A stretch of DNA of 64,000 bases, from contig JAGRPP010000017.1 in NCBI GenBank assembly GCA_019449415.1, positions 1 to 64,000 on the forward strand, read 5' to 3'. This document shows positions 36,849-46,799 of this stretch, piece after piece. How positions within the stretch are numbered: the stretch's first letter is position 1; every line of letters begins with the position of its first letter. The notes beneath the pieces are model-generated. The model made no database searches. It was not told where the DNA came from and was given only the letters and a program-made list of their open reading frames with translations. A program made the translations under genes and the position numbers. This DNA comes from Geothrix sp. GTDB lineage: Bacteria > Acidobacteriota > Holophagae > Holophagales > Holophagaceae.

Positions 36849-38168
36849 CTAGGCCAGCGTCAGGTCGCGGCGGGCCGCGGCTTCGAGTTCATGGAGGGCC
36901 TGATCCACCCACGCGGATTCCTGAGCCTCCACCATGAGGCGGAGCTTGGGTTCGGTGCCGGACCAGCGCACCACCTGGCGCACGCCTTCACCCCAGCGGG
37001 CATCGACGGCGGCCATGGCGGAGGTGAGATCCACGCAGGCCTCGATGGCCTTGCGGTCGCGGGCCACCACATTGACGAGGCGCTGGGGCCAGGGGCGGAA
37101 GGTCCATTCCCAACGCCGGTCCGCGGGGCGATGCAGGAGGGCGCGAAGGATCGAGAGCGCCGCCGCGAGGCCATCGCCGCTGGGGCCCACGCGCTTCTGG
37201 ATGAGGTGGCCGGAGGCTTCGGCGGCCAAGTCCCAGCCCCGCCTGGCCATCTCCCGCAGCAGGAACTTGTCGCCCACGGCGGTGCGAATGAAGGGGATGC
37301 CGGCGTGAGCCAGGGCCTGGGCCAGGCCGCCGTTGGTCATCAGGGTGCCCACCACGCCGGGCGGGGCGTCGTTGCAGGCCACGCGATCCTGCGCTAGCAG
37401 CCAGACCATCTGGTCGCCATCCACGGTCCGGCCGGAACCATCCACCAGCAGGCAGCGGTCGCCATCGCCGTCGAAGGCGATGCCCAGCTGGGCTTGGTGG
37501 GCCAGCACGGCGGTGGAGAGGGCATCCAGATGGGTGGAGCCGACGCCGACATTGATCCTCGGGCCGTCCGCCGGCACACCCAGCCAGTGGATGCCGCGGC
37601 CCCGGAAGAGCTCCAGGGCGGCCTCGGCCGTGGCGCCGTGGGCACAGTCGATCACCACCTTGAAGTCATCGGGCAGGTCGATGCCCCCGAGGTGGGACAG
37701 GTAGGGCTGGAGCTCCAGGCGGCCGGGCGGGGCGGAGATGGTGGTGGGCTCGGGCAGGGCCTCGAAGGCGGCCTCGATGGCGCGCTCCTGATCCTCCTCG
37801 AGCTTCTCGCCGAGTTCGTTGAAGCCCTTCAGCCCGTTGTCCTCGGGCGGATTGTGGCTGGCCGAGATCATGAGGCCCCAGGTCTTCCCACCCTCGGCGG
37901 TCAATTTCGCCACCTTCCAGGCCACGGCAGGCGTGGGGGCCATGCCGAGCACCAGGACCTGGAGGCCCAGGCCGACGCCGAGGATGAAAGCCTCGGACAT
38001 GGGGCCTGAGCTGGATCGGGGATCCCAGCCCACCACCAGGCGCTTGACGCCCGCCTCCCGGGCCACCTGCGCCCAGGCCGCGCCCCAGCGGGAAACTTCC
38101 TCCAGGGTGAGGGGGGAGCGATAGGCCGCGCCCCGAATGCCGTCGGTTCCGAAGTAGCGAAGACTCAT
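36849..38168 (-). CDS. glmM: phosphoglucosamine mutase
   Basis: This 439-residue cytoplasmic enzyme converts glucosamine-6-phosphate to glucosamine-1-phosphate for UDP-GlcNAc, peptidoglycan and LPS synthesis. It starts YFGTDGIRG. The phosphoserine loop SASHNPPEDNGLKGF includes S104, the metal loop is DGDGDRCLLVD, and RWSGTEPKLRLMVEA lies near the end to bind the sugar phosphate. Its place after folP is the classical bacterial order. Confidence 0.94.
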   Translation of the reverse strand: MSLRYFGTDGIRGAAYRSPLTLEEVSRWGAAWAQVAREAGVKRLVVGWDPRSSSGPMSEAFILGVGLGLQVLVLGMAPTPAVAWKVAKLTAEGGKTWGLMISASHNPPEDNGLKGFNELGEKLEEDQERAIEAAFEALPEPTTISAPPGRLELQPYLSHLGGIDLPDDFKVVIDCAHGATAEAALELFRGRGIHWLGVPADGPRINVGVGSTHLDALSTAVLAHQAQLGIAFDGDGDRCLLVDGSGRTVDGDQMVWLLAQDRVACNDAPPGVVGTLMTNGGLAQALAHAGIPFIRTAVGDKFLLREMARRGWDLAAEASGHLIQKRVGPSGDGLAAALSILRALLHRPADRRWEWTFRPWPQRLVNVVARDRKAIEACVDLTSAMAAVDARWGEGVRQVVRWSGTEPKLRLMVEAQESAWVDQALHELEAAARRDLTLA

Positions 38169-38212
38169 GCCGCCAGATTAACCGAGGATGGCGGGTGCCT
38201 CACGCGTCGGCC

Positions 38213-39037
38213 TCAGGTGATGGCCTCAGAGATGGCGTGCGTCCTGAAGACCCGGTAGCCCCACCGGGCTGCTTCGGCATGGGCCTTGGCCGTGAGGCCG
38301 TCGCGGAGGCTGGGGGCGAGGTCCGGCCGCCCGGCCCGGAGCGCCAGGAACCGCTTCCGGGAAAGGCCGATGCAGAACCGATCGGCGGGCCAGGCCAGAA
38401 GCTCGGGCAGGCGCGGCAGGGCCTCCCACAAGGCGAGATCCTCCGCGAAGGTGGTCCCGAAGCCGAATCCGGGGTCCAGCAGCAGGCGTTCCTGAGAGAT
38501 CCCGGCACCGAGCATCCGGTCCCGGACGGCGCGTAGTTCGGCGAGGGCCTGTTCGGCATCCCGGGGGGCGGGATCATCGTAGGGCGGCATGTGGAAGCCC
38601 GCGCCCGCGCGGCGGCTCCGCATGGCGATGAGCCCGCAGGAGGAATGCACCGCCAGCGCCAGCATCGCCGGATCGGAAAAGCCCGTGACATCGTTGATCA
38701 CCTGGGCACCGGCCGCGAGACCGCGGCTGGCCGTGAGCGCGTAGCGCGTATCCAGGCTGAGGGGGATTCCGGGACCGGCCGCCGCGAGGCCGGACAGGCC
38801 CGGCTCCAGGCGGTTCCATTCGGTGTCCGCGTCCACGATGGCCGCTCCGGGGCGGGTGCTTTCGGCGCCGAGGTCGAGCATACGTGCCCCGGCCTGGACG
38901 AGGGCCCGGGCCTGGTCCAGGGCCGCGGCGGGAGCCGTGAACCGGCCCCCATCGCTGAAGGAGTCCGGGGTCAGGTTCAGGATGCCCAGAAAAAGGGGAC
39001 CACTCTTGAGAAGCGGTCCCCAGTCGAATGGCGCCAT
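38213..39037 (-). CDS. folP: dihydropteroate synthase
   Basis: This 274-residue enzyme joins p-aminobenzoate to dihydropterin pyrophosphate in folate synthesis and is the sulfonamide target. Motifs are LGILNLTPDSFSDGGRF, LDLGAESTRPGA and VINDVTGFSDPAMLALA. A C-terminal segment with GLSRKRFL follows. It starts one base after the ftsH stop on the minus strand. pabB, which makes its substrate, is about 20 kb away in this window. Confidence 0.94.
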   Translation of the reverse strand: MAPFDWGPLLKSGPLFLGILNLTPDSFSDGGRFTAPAAALDQARALVQAGARMLDLGAESTRPGAAIVDADTEWNRLEPGLSGLAAAGPGIPLSLDTRYALTASRGLAAGAQVINDVTGFSDPAMLALAVHSSCGLIAMRSRRAGAGFHMPPYDDPAPRDAEQALAELRAVRDRMLGAGISQERLLLDPGFGFGTTFAEDLALWEALPRLPELLAWPADRFCIGLSRKRFLALRAGRPDLAPSLRDGLTAKAHAEAARWGYRVFRTHAISEAIT

Positions 39038-39038
39038 T

Positions 39039-40970
39039 TTAGGCGGGCTTCAGGGCGGGATTGAGGCCGGGATCCGTGGACGGTCCCTCCACCGTGGCTG
39101 GGGCGGTGGGGGTGCTGCCGGACTTAGGGGGAGGCAGCGTGCCGCCCTTCATGAGGATCTCGATGTCGTTGCCATCGAGGGTCTCGCGGACCAGCAGGGC
39201 CTCGGCAATGGCCACCAGCTGATCGCGGTGGGCTTCGATCGCCGACTTGGCCCGGGCGTAGTTGCGGAGCACGAACTCCTGCACCTCGACATCGATGAGG
39301 CGGGCGGTGTCTTCGGAGATCTCGCGGTGCTGGGCGAAATCTCGGCCGAGGAAGACCTCATGGTTGCCGCCGCCACCGAAGTTCAAGGGGCCGAGCTTAT
39401 CGCTCATGCCGTATTCCGTGACCATGGACCGGGCCATTTCGGTGGCCTGCTGGATGTCATTGGCCGCGCCGGTGCTGAGCTGGTTGAAAAAGATCTCCTC
39501 GGCGATGCGGCCACCCATGGCGATGGCAATGCGGCTTTCCATGTAGTCGCGGGTGGTGTTGTAGCGGTCCGTGACCGGCAGCTGCCAGGTGACGCCCAGG
39601 GCCCGGCCCCGGGGGATGATCGTGACCTTGTGGATCGGGTCGCTGTCGGGCACCACGGCGGCGACGACCGTGTGGCCGGCCTCGTGGTAGGCGGTGATGC
39701 GCTTGTCCGCCTCGGTCATCACGAGGCTGCGGCGCTCGCTGCCCATGTAGACCTTGTCCTTGGCGTTCTCGAAGTCGGCCATCTCCACCCACTTCTTGCT
39801 GCCGCGGGCGGCGGTGAGGGCGGCCTCGTTGCAGAGGTTCGCCAGGTCGGCGCCGGCGAAACCGGGGGTGCCACGGGCGATGACTTCCAGGTCCACATCG
39901 GGGCTGAGGGGGATCTTGTCGGTGGTGTGCACCTTCAGGATCTCGAAGCGGCCCTTCACATCGGGGCGGTCCACCACCACGCGCCGGTCGAAGCGGCCGG
40001 GGCGGAGCAGGGCGGGGTCCAGCACATCGGGGCGGTTGGTGGCGGCGATGAGGATGACGCCCTCATTGCCCTCGAAGCCGTCCATTTCCACCAGCAGCTG
40101 GTTCAGGGTCTGTTCCCGCTCGTCATGGCCGCCGCCGAGGCCGGCACCGCGATGGCGGCCCACGGCGTCGATCTCATCGATGAACACGATGCAGGGGGCG
40201 CTCTTCTTGGCCTGCTCGAAGAGATCGCGCACGCGGCTGGCCCCCACGCCCACGAACATCTCCACGAAGTCGGAACCCGAGATGGAGAAGAACTGGACCT
40301 TGGCCTCGCCCGCGATGGCGCGCGCCAGCAGGGTTTTGCCCGTCCCCGGAGGGCCCATGAGCAGGACGCCCTTGGGGATCTTGCCGCCCAGCTTCACGAA
40401 CTTGGCGGGATCCTTGAGGAAATCGACGATCTCCTTCAGTTCCTCTTTGGCCTCGTCGCAGCCGGCGACATCCGCGAAGGTGATGCGCTTGGCGCTGGTG
40501 GAAAGCCCCTTGGCGCGGGCCTTGCCGAAGCTCAGGGCCTTGTTGCCGCCCATCTGGGCCTGGCGCATGAAGACGAACCAGAGCACCACGAAGACCAGCA
40601 GGGGGGCCCAGAACATCAGCACATAGGCGAAGTTGTTCTCGCTGGGTTTGGCGGCCTTGAACTCCTCGAGCTGCCCTTCGGTCTTCCAGCTGAGGATGAC
40701 CTTGCCCAGGTCCTGCATGGGCGGGGCCACGGTGCGGAACCGCTCGATGGCCTCGCCGGTCTTGGCGTTCTTCTCGGGCTGCTTGTAGGTGCCTTCGACA
40801 TCAAACCCGGACAGCGTCACGGATTTGTACTTGCCTCCCACACCCTCGGTGTAGAAGGTCGAGAAGGGGATCTCGATCTGGCGACTGTTCTGGGGGATCT
40901 GGCGGAAGGCCAGAACCAGGAGGGCGACGATGCCCAGCCAGACCAGAACGCTTTTCATCATGGAATTCAA
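39039..40970 (-). CDS. ftsH: ATP-dependent membrane zinc protease FtsH
   Basis: This 643-residue membrane-anchored AAA+ protease degrades misassembled membrane proteins and regulators. TM1 lies at about 6-22, a periplasmic domain follows, and TM2 is at about 113-133. Walker A is GPPGTGKT (206-213) and Walker [12 protein letters not shown]. The arginine-finger region has [15 protein letters not shown], and the zinc site is HEAGH (429-433). A TTG at 40970 is the likely start because AAGGAG (40983-40978) is seven bases away. ATG codons at 40961 and 40958 are too far from that site. The C-terminal tail is Pro/Thr-rich. Confidence 0.94.
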   Translation of the reverse strand: MNSMMKSVLVWLGIVALLVLAFRQIPQNSRQIEIPFSTFYTEGVGGKYKSVTLSGFDVEGTYKQPEKNAKTGEAIERFRTVAPPMQDLGKVILSWKTEGQLEEFKAAKPSENNFAYVLMFWAPLLVFVVLWFVFMRQAQMGGNKALSFGKARAKGLSTSAKRITFADVAGCDEAKEELKEIVDFLKDPAKFVKLGGKIPKGVLLMGPPGTGKTLLARAIAGEAKVQFFSISGSDFVEMFVGVGASRVRDLFEQAKKSAPCIVFIDEIDAVGRHRGAGLGGGHDEREQTLNQLLVEMDGFEGNEGVILIAATNRPDVLDPALLRPGRFDRRVVVDRPDVKGRFEILKVHTTDKIPLSPDVDLEVIARGTPGFAGADLANLCNEAALTAARGSKKWVEMADFENAKDKVYMGSERRSLVMTEADKRITAYHEAGHTVVAAVVPDSDPIHKVTIIPRGRALGVTWQLPVTDRYNTTRDYMESRIAIAMGGRIAEEIFFNQLSTGAANDIQQATEMARSMVTEYGMSDKLGPLNFGGGGNHEVFLGRDFAQHREISEDTARLIDVEVQEFVLRNYARAKSAIEAHRDQLVAIAEALLVRETLDGNDIEILMKGGTLPPPKSGSTPTAPATVEGPSTDPGLNPALKPA

Positions 40971-40977
40971 AGGGTCA

Positions 40978-40983
40978 CTCCTT
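40978..40983 (-). promoter_or_regulatory. ribosome-binding site that selects a TTG start for ftsH
   Basis: On the minus strand AAGGAG is followed by seven bases and then TTG (40970-40968). The first ATG is 16 bases from the site. This makes TTG the best-supported initiation codon, a weak start that could keep FtsH synthesis low. Confidence 0.65.
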
Positions 40984-41014
40984 GGGGCCTGAGCCCAGGT
41001 GGCCCTCCAGTTTA

Positions 41015-41998
41015 CTAGGTCCGGGAAGGCGCGGGTCCTTGTCTTAGATGCAGATACCCGCCATCTGGTTCAGAGTTTAGGTGGAAATGACCCCAGGACG
41101 AGGGTTTGCGGCCCCGGGAGAGCCGTTCGGCCAGCCAGGGAGCGAGGCCCCTGAGCAGGGTCGCCTCGCGGGGCCAGCCCAGCCGGCGGAAGGCCGTTTC
41201 GAGGGTCCAGCGCAGGTCCCGCTCGCTCCAGGCCTCCCGCTTGAAGGCGATGCCCTCGTCCTGGATGAACCAGCGCGAACCCTCCCAGGTGCCGATCAGG
41301 GTCCGGGCCAACTGCTCGGCCTCCTCGGCCTGCAGGTGCGTCTCGAACAGGTGGCGGTCCAGTTCTTTCGCCTCGCTGCGGATCTCCTCGAGCAGCGGCC
41401 GCCAGCGGTTCCGCGCGGTGAAGGGGTCGGCGTTGGTGGCATCCTCCCGCCAGGGGATGTTCCGGGCGGTGAGGTAGGCGCGGAGCTCGGCGCGGCGCGT
41501 CTCCGCCAGGGGCGACCAGCGCGGGCCCTGTCGCGGCGCGAGGGGGTGCAGGCAGCCCAGGCCGCCCCCCCGGGCCAGGCGCAGGAAGACGGTTTCCGTA
41601 TGGTCGTCCAGCGTGTGCCCCGTGGCGACTGCCTCCGTGGCGGTGCGCCCGGCCTCCTGCCGCAGCCAGTCCCAGCGCAGCTCCCGGGCGGCCATCTCGA
41701 GGCCCAGCCCCCGCGAGGCGGCGTGGGCCCTCACGCCGAGGGTCGCCTCGACGAGATCGAGATCCAAGGCCCGGCAGAGCTGCCGCACGAAGTGCGCGTC
41801 CTCTTCGGATTCCGGCCTCAGCCCGTGGTCCGCGTGGGCCACGGTCAGGTCGAGGCCGAGGCTCTTCCGCAGCGTCCAGAGCAGCACCAGCAGCGCCACC
41901 GAATCGCCGCCGCCCGAGCAGGCCACCAGCACCCGGCCGCTCACGCCATCGCCGCGGCGCTGGATCTGCGCCAACAGATCGGATTCGAAGCGGTTCAT
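41015..41998 (-). CDS. tilS: tRNA(Ile)-lysidine synthetase
   Basis: This 327-residue PP-loop ATPase converts C34 of the CAU-anticodon tRNA-Ile to lysidine so that it reads AUA. The P-loop is SGGGDS (28-33), followed by [33 protein letters not shown], and [20 protein letters not shown]. The C-terminal domain is shorter and less conserved, as in many bacteria. It is first of the tilS-ftsH-folP-glmM-ftsW run and divergent from a large secreted protein gene. Confidence 0.92.
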   Translation of the reverse strand: MNRFESDLLAQIQRRGDGVSGRVLVACSGGGDSVALLVLLWTLRKSLGLDLTVAHADHGLRPESEEDAHFVRQLCRALDLDLVEATLGVRAHAASRGLGLEMAARELRWDWLRQEAGRTATEAVATGHTLDDHTETVFLRLARGGGLGCLHPLAPRQGPRWSPLAETRRAELRAYLTARNIPWREDATNADPFTARNRWRPLLEEIRSEAKELDRHLFETHLQAEEAEQLARTLIGTWEGSRWFIQDEGIAFKREAWSERDLRWTLETAFRRLGWPREATLLRGLAPWLAERLSRGRKPSSWGHFHLNSEPDGGYLHLRQGPAPSRT

Positions 41999-42082
41999 GC
42001 CTCCAGGCTAGCGCAGGGAAGCCCGCCGCGGGGCCTTGACGATGCGGCCTCCAGGCCTCCAGGCTGGGCGAAGAGGGCTGAG

Positions 42083-44323
42083 ATGTCGTGTACGAGGCGG
42101 ATCATCCGGAGCGCGGTATGCCTGGGCTGGATGCTGGCCCCGGCCGCACTGTCTGCACAGACCGGGGCCTGGTCCGGCTTCGTGGAAGAATGGCGGCGGA
42201 AACCCCGTGCCCCCTTGAACCTGCTGGCCTCGAAAGAACTCGTCACCGCCGCCTATCGTGCCTCCGACGACCAGATCCTCCGGTTGATCGTTGGCTCCGA
42301 TCTGTTTGTCGATGCCATGGACGGCCCCCTCCTGGACCGGGTGCGAGCGGCGCGGGACTGGGGCTCGGGGCCCCATTGGATCCTGCTCGATCCGGAAGGG
42401 AAGGTGCTCGACGAGGGCCACACCCTTCCGGTCGGCGCAGCGCTCCGTGACCACCTGGGGGCGGTGGGCCGCACCCCCGCATGGGAATCCCTGGACCGTT
42501 TCCTGGAGCAGCATCCGGACCACGGCGAAGCCCTCCAGCAGCGCATGGCTTTCGCGCTCCGGGTGGCGAGGCTCCGCCTCAGTTCCCTCCGGGAGCGGGG
42601 TCTGGCCGAGGGCGTCAAGATTTCCGACGACCCCCACTGGCTCGCCATCCTTCAGGCCGAGGCCAAAGCCAATGATACGGCCGCTGCCGCGGGGCTGGCC
42701 CGGGAGGTTGGAGAGACGCTGCGGAAGCTGAATCAACTTCCCGACGCATGGCGGGGGGACTGGCTATGGCTTGCGGCTTGGCTGGACACTCAGGGACCCG
42801 TTGATCCGGGCAGTTTCCGTTCGGAGCTGGGCAGCTTCCAGGAAGGAATCTTCGAGGCCTGGCGCCGGAGCCCCCACACAGGAGGGGCGTTCCGCTTCGG
42901 CGATGGGGAGGGGGGGCTGGGGCTGACCGACATCTGGATGGCCTGCGAAAGCCTGCGCGATGCCCGCCCCCGCTACGCCGACGCTTATGGCCTGACGCCT
43001 GCGCCGGGGCGGGTGTGGCCTTCCACTGACCTGCTTCGCACCAGCGCCGTTCGCGCCTTGATGCGGGGACAGGCCCAGGATCTCCTCACCTTGCTGGATG
43101 GATTGGAGGCGGAACCGCGAGAGGCCAACTGGGAGGAATGGCTGATCTCTCGGCAGACGGCCTGCTTCTGGCGGACGGTCGCTTTAGCCCAGTTGGGGCG
43201 ATGGCCCGAAGCCGCCTCGGCCATGCAGGAGCTTCGCCGGTGGGCAGGAACCTGGTGGCCGAAGATGGCCGGAATTCTGAAGTCCATGTCCGGGCCCCCT
43301 CCGTCCGAAGGGCAGATCGCGCCTGTCCGACCCGGCGGAGCGCCTCAGGCGTTCCTGGATCTGCTGGCCCAGCCGCCCCCGGAGCCGCCGCCGCCGCCCA
43401 CGCTGAAGCCGCTGCGCTTCCTGGTGTGGGGCCGTCCGTCTTGGGTGGAGCGTTGGAAGGACATCCGGCAGGCCGCGCCCCTCGCCGACTGGGGGGTGGA
43501 TGAGCTGAAAATCGAGGTGCCCGCCGCCGCGGATACGGCCTATCTCCAAAGGCTAGGGTTTCCAGCGGCGGGATGGGCGGTGTTCCGTGGAATGACGGAG
43601 CTCGTTGTCCGTGGGGACGGGCCGCCCGAACCGCGCCCTCTGGCCCTTCGGCTGGCGGCGGTGGCGCCTGCCCGCCTCCAGACGCTGGACGCCTTTATCC
43701 GCCAACACCCGGACCATCTCGACGCCCGTCGGGATCGATTCACCCTGCTGCGGCCCCGCATGCCCCTGCCGGAGTACGAGGATCGCCTGATGGAGGATGC
43801 GGTAATGGCCGGGATTCCCCTGGATTTTGGGCCGGAGGCGTCATGGATTCGCAACCTGGAAAGCTGGCAATCCCGTGCCCGGCGTGCGCTCCCGGACCTG
43901 GAGGCGGCCCTCCACCGCTGGCCCGGGAACGCTACTCTGTGGCGCCAGTGGGTGGGTTGGTCCGCCTTCCTTCCCGGCTCGCCAACAGCTTTGGGTTTGG
44001 CAGAGAGTCTCGATGTCTTTGGCAGCCGTTCGGAGTGGAAGGCCAAGCTCCCCGCGGCGGCGCACAAGGCCATCGCCGCCGAGTTCCTGCGAAGGCGACA
44101 ATTTGACGAGATGGCCGACTGGTTCATGGAGGCGTGGACGGCCGTCCTGGCACGCACGCTCCAGCCCAGCGCCAATCCGCCGCCGGAGGCGCGCCCTCAG
44201 GAAGCCGTGATCTACGAATCCCTGGGCGTTGCGCTGAAGCATCTGGGGCGCAGCAGGGACCTGAAAGCCGTCGAGCAGGCCTGGAGCAAGGTCCGCAAGC
44301 CGCCGGAAGAAAAGAAACCCTAG
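42083..44323 (+). CDS. large secreted protein of unknown function
   Basis: This 746-residue protein starts with a signal peptide (MSCTRRIIRSAVCLGWMLAP and on to LSAQ). Two related halves can be recognised: each has a W-G/R-rich segment, then R-L-x-x-L-D-x-F-I/L-x-Q-H-P-D-H motifs (LDRFLEQHPDHGEALQQRMA and LDAFIRQHPDHLDARRDRFT), followed by helical, Trp-rich stretches. A Pro-rich linker (PPPEPPPPPTLKPL) joins them. The early HWILLDPEGKVLDEGH stretch is thioredoxin-like in flavour. I do not recognise a family. ATG 42083 was chosen because the longer open frame runs antisense through tilS. It converges on bshB1 with a four-base overlap. Confidence 0.72.
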   Translation: MSCTRRIIRSAVCLGWMLAPAALSAQTGAWSGFVEEWRRKPRAPLNLLASKELVTAAYRASDDQILRLIVGSDLFVDAMDGPLLDRVRAARDWGSGPHWILLDPEGKVLDEGHTLPVGAALRDHLGAVGRTPAWESLDRFLEQHPDHGEALQQRMAFALRVARLRLSSLRERGLAEGVKISDDPHWLAILQAEAKANDTAAAAGLAREVGETLRKLNQLPDAWRGDWLWLAAWLDTQGPVDPGSFRSELGSFQEGIFEAWRRSPHTGGAFRFGDGEGGLGLTDIWMACESLRDARPRYADAYGLTPAPGRVWPSTDLLRTSAVRALMRGQAQDLLTLLDGLEAEPREANWEEWLISRQTACFWRTVALAQLGRWPEAASAMQELRRWAGTWWPKMAGILKSMSGPPPSEGQIAPVRPGGAPQAFLDLLAQPPPEPPPPPTLKPLRFLVWGRPSWVERWKDIRQAAPLADWGVDELKIEVPAAADTAYLQRLGFPAAGWAVFRGMTELVVRGDGPPEPRPLALRLAAVAPARLQTLDAFIRQHPDHLDARRDRFTLLRPRMPLPEYEDRLMEDAVMAGIPLDFGPEASWIRNLESWQSRARRALPDLEAALHRWPGNATLWRQWVGWSAFLPGSPTALGLAESLDVFGSRSEWKAKLPAAAHKAIAAEFLRRRQFDEMADWFMEAWTAVLARTLQPSANPPPEARPQEAVIYESLGVALKHLGRSRDLKAVEQAWSKVRKPPEEKKP

Positions 44324-45051
44324 CGGTTTTCGAGCCTTGCCAGGAGTTCCATCAGCGCCTTTGGCACAGGCCGCTCGCACCAGAGGGCCTCGGCCCAGTC
44401 GCACATGAGGAAGGAACCCCAGTGCATGGCGCGGCCCAGGACGCCGCGGCGGAAGGCGGGGTGGGCGATGCGGGTGACGGGCTGCGAGGCATCCTGGGTG
44501 AACTGGCTGCCGAAGGCGTCGAAGGCGGCCATGCGCCGTTCCCACACGGCGGTCACATCCACCAGCAGATCCGGCTGACCGGGGTTCTCGCCGCCCACCC
44601 AGGCGATCGCCTCGGGGCGCCAGGGGGTTCCGCTGCAGGGATAGTTCTTCAGCCCGGCGTAGTAGGCGGCTTCCCGGCCCAGCTGGTGGGCCCGGCGGTG
44701 GTCGGGATGGCGGTCTTCCGGGGCAGGGAGGATCAGCACCCGGGGCCGCAGCCGGCGGATCTCGGCCATCAGGCGCAGGCGATAGGACTCCTCCTCCGTG
44801 AACCGCCCATCGGGGAAGTCCAGCACGATGCGGGGCACACCGAGGATGCGCGCGGCTTCCTGGGCTTCGGCGCGGCGGGTTTCCGCGGTACCGCGGGTGC
44901 CGAGATCGCCGCTGGTGAGGTCGAGGATGCCGGCCTTCAAGCCGCGGTCCGAAGCCAGCGCCAGGAGGCCGCCCACATGGACTTCCACATCGTCGGGATG
45001 CGCGCCGATGGCGAGAATGTCGAGGCCGAGGACCTCAGGATCTGGGCTCAT
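44320..45051 (-). CDS. bshB1: bacillithiol biosynthesis deacetylase BshB1 (PIG-L family)
   Basis: This 243-residue zinc deacetylase removes acetate from GlcNAc-malate, the second step of bacillithiol synthesis. The metal motif AIGAHPDDVEVHVGG, LDLTSGDLGTRGTAETRRAE, PAPEDRHPDHRRAH and the later FGSQFTQ fit BshB1 well. Its start overlaps the bshC stop by four bases, and this pairing with BshC supports the specific assignment over other PIG-L deacetylases. Confidence 0.88.
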   Translation of the reverse strand: MSPDPEVLGLDILAIGAHPDDVEVHVGGLLALASDRGLKAGILDLTSGDLGTRGTAETRRAEAQEAARILGVPRIVLDFPDGRFTEEESYRLRLMAEIRRLRPRVLILPAPEDRHPDHRRAHQLGREAAYYAGLKNYPCSGTPWRPEAIAWVGGENPGQPDLLVDVTAVWERRMAAFDAFGSQFTQDASQPVTRIAHPAFRRGVLGRAMHWGSFLMCDWAEALWCERPVPKALMELLARLENR

Positions 45052-46223
45052 GGTTCCTCCACCAGGATCACGGGAGATGCGCCATCCATGCGCTCCAGGA
45101 TGGCATCGAGCAGCCTCTCGTTCCGCAGCCACGGAACCCCCGGCATCACGCGTTCCTGAGGGGCGCTGAAGGGGAAGAGAAACTGGCGCAGCCGTTCGGG
45201 ATCGCCACCCAGCTGGTGGTCGGCGGCCTCGCGGTGCAGGCGGCGGTCCAGCTTGGCCAGGCGGTCGCGGCTCCGGGCGAGCTCCTTCTGGAAGCGCGCC
45301 TGGATGGCCTGGGGCCAGGATGGATCTGATTCCGCGGCCGGGAACTTGGCTGTGGGAAGCGCGCCGGGCCAGGCCGCGAGGCGATCCCAGGCACCCAAGC
45401 GGAGCGCGTCGAGCTGGGCGGAGGAGATCCTGAACCCCGGGGGGATGACGAAGACCGTGGGCCGCGGAAGGATCTTGGGTGCCGCGAGGCCCACGCGTTC
45501 CCACAGCGGCTCGCAGAGACGCCAGTAGGCCCGCTCGGAAGGCCCGAGGACCACGGCGGTGACGGGCAGCAGCAGGGACTGCATGAGGGGGCGCACCGCC
45601 GCGCCGGGGCTGAGCCAGTGGCCGACCGGGAGAGGCTGGTCCTGCTCCAGTCGCTGCCGCCGGCCCGACTGGGGATCCAGGGAGAACCAGGCGGCCTGCA
45701 CCCGCGGATCCAGGGGGAGCGGCGCGCCCTGGGTCTCCAGGGCCTCCGCCTGTCGCATGAGCAGCGCCTCCAGGCCGAGGGTCCGCCATCGTTCCAGCTC
45801 AGCCTGGATGGAGGCCCGGATTCGGGGTTCCGTCGGCGAGAAGGGACTGAGCCCCCGATCCCACAGCGGTTGGCCCAGGGCCAGGACATGGCCCCGCAGC
45901 GTGGGCTCCTGGGGTTCCGGGAGGGGTCCCCAGAGCCGCTCGGCCTCGGCCTGATGGGTGGCGTTCCAGGGCAGCCAGCCCGTGGCGGTGCCGATCCGCG
46001 ATTCGAAGCGGAAGCGGTGGCGCTTCAGGCGGTCACCCTCAAAACCGACAACGCCCGCCACCTCGGCACGGTCGTGGTCCTCGTCTGCCAGCCAGTAGAC
46101 GGCCTCGGCGCCGCTGCGCCGCGCCTCGGCCAGCGCGGCCAGGGCTTTGGCCACGGACAGGGCGGGGCTCCAGCCGGCGCCGATCTGCTGCCCGGTGGCG
46201 ATGACGGGCCGGGCTCCGGTCAT
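45048..46223 (-). CDS. bshC: putative cysteine ligase BshC (bacillithiol synthesis)
   Basis: This 391-residue protein is proposed to add cysteine to glucosamine-malate in the last step of bacillithiol synthesis. The family hallmarks TGQQIGAGWSPALSVAKALA and VYWLADEDHDRAEV are present, with PTEPRIRASI and MQSLLLPVTAVVLGPSERAY in the body. It is shorter than Bacillus BshC (about 540 residues), mainly in the coiled-coil C-terminal half. It forms a two-gene unit with bshB1. bshA is not in the window. Confidence 0.84.
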   Translation of the reverse strand: MTGARPVIATGQQIGAGWSPALSVAKALAALAEARRSGAEAVYWLADEDHDRAEVAGVVGFEGDRLKRHRFRFESRIGTATGWLPWNATHQAEAERLWGPLPEPQEPTLRGHVLALGQPLWDRGLSPFSPTEPRIRASIQAELERWRTLGLEALLMRQAEALETQGAPLPLDPRVQAAWFSLDPQSGRRQRLEQDQPLPVGHWLSPGAAVRPLMQSLLLPVTAVVLGPSERAYWRLCEPLWERVGLAAPKILPRPTVFVIPPGFRISSAQLDALRLGAWDRLAAWPGALPTAKFPAAESDPSWPQAIQARFQKELARSRDRLAKLDRRLHREAADHQLGGDPERLRQFLFPFSAPQERVMPGVPWLRNERLLDAILERMDGASPVILVEEP

Positions 46224-46306
46224 GGCCGCCCTCCAGGGGCTTGGGCCGATCCGGGCATTCCAGGCTGGTGCATCGTACCCATGGGCCCCAGCCTACCCGA
46301 TCTGCC

Positions 46307-46780
46307 ATGCTCGACGGCATGCTGAGCGTGGAACCATGGATCCCCCCGGTCGTGCCGGACTTGGCCACCCTGGCCATGGCGGCGGCGGACGCGGCGGGCC
46401 TGGGTTCCTTGCGGGCCTGGCCCGAATGGCGCAAGGGCGGCATCGGATTTGGCGACCTGCCTCCCTTTCTCAGCTGGCGGGGGAGGCAGAACGGCACCAG
46501 CCACCTGATTCTCCTGCAGCCTCGGGAGATCGGCGCCTTGATTCCCGGGGCCCGCACAGCTCCGCTGCCTTCGGGCTGGTTCGAGGCGCTCGATCTGGAC
46601 GCCCTCGCCCGGCCGCTGGCGAGTCATCCCGACTTTCCCGATGGGGCCTCGGTCCACCTGGTGCACCTGCCGGGCGGTGAGCGGTTCCAGGTCCGGACCT
46701 ATGGATCTGAGGCGCCGGAGCTCGTGGCCGAGGTGCTGAAACGCACCAGCCACATCCAGATCTGGAACCTGGCCGATTAG
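46307..46780 (+). CDS. hypothetical protein, 157 residues
   Basis: The protein has no signal peptide or transmembrane segment. It is Trp/Pro-rich (VEPWIPPVVPDLATLAMAAA, LRAWPEWRKGGIGFGDLPPF) with mixed beta-like strands in the second half (ASVHLVHLPGGERFQVRTYG) and an amphipathic end. I recognise no family. ATG 46307 is one choice; ATG 46319 is another. It is divergent from bshC and 19 bases upstream of the MgtC-like gene, so it may be cotranscribed with it. Confidence 0.6.
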   Translation: MLDGMLSVEPWIPPVVPDLATLAMAAADAAGLGSLRAWPEWRKGGIGFGDLPPFLSWRGRQNGTSHLILLQPREIGALIPGARTAPLPSGWFEALDLDALARPLASHPDFPDGASVHLVHLPGGERFQVRTYGSEAPELVAEVLKRTSHIQIWNLAD

Positions 46781-46799
46781 ACGATTCCCGGAGCGCTCC

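Noticed and set aside
38823..41018. Long plus-strand open frame opposite ftsH
   Set aside because: Antisense to FtsH, whose Walker and HEAGH motifs are unambiguous.
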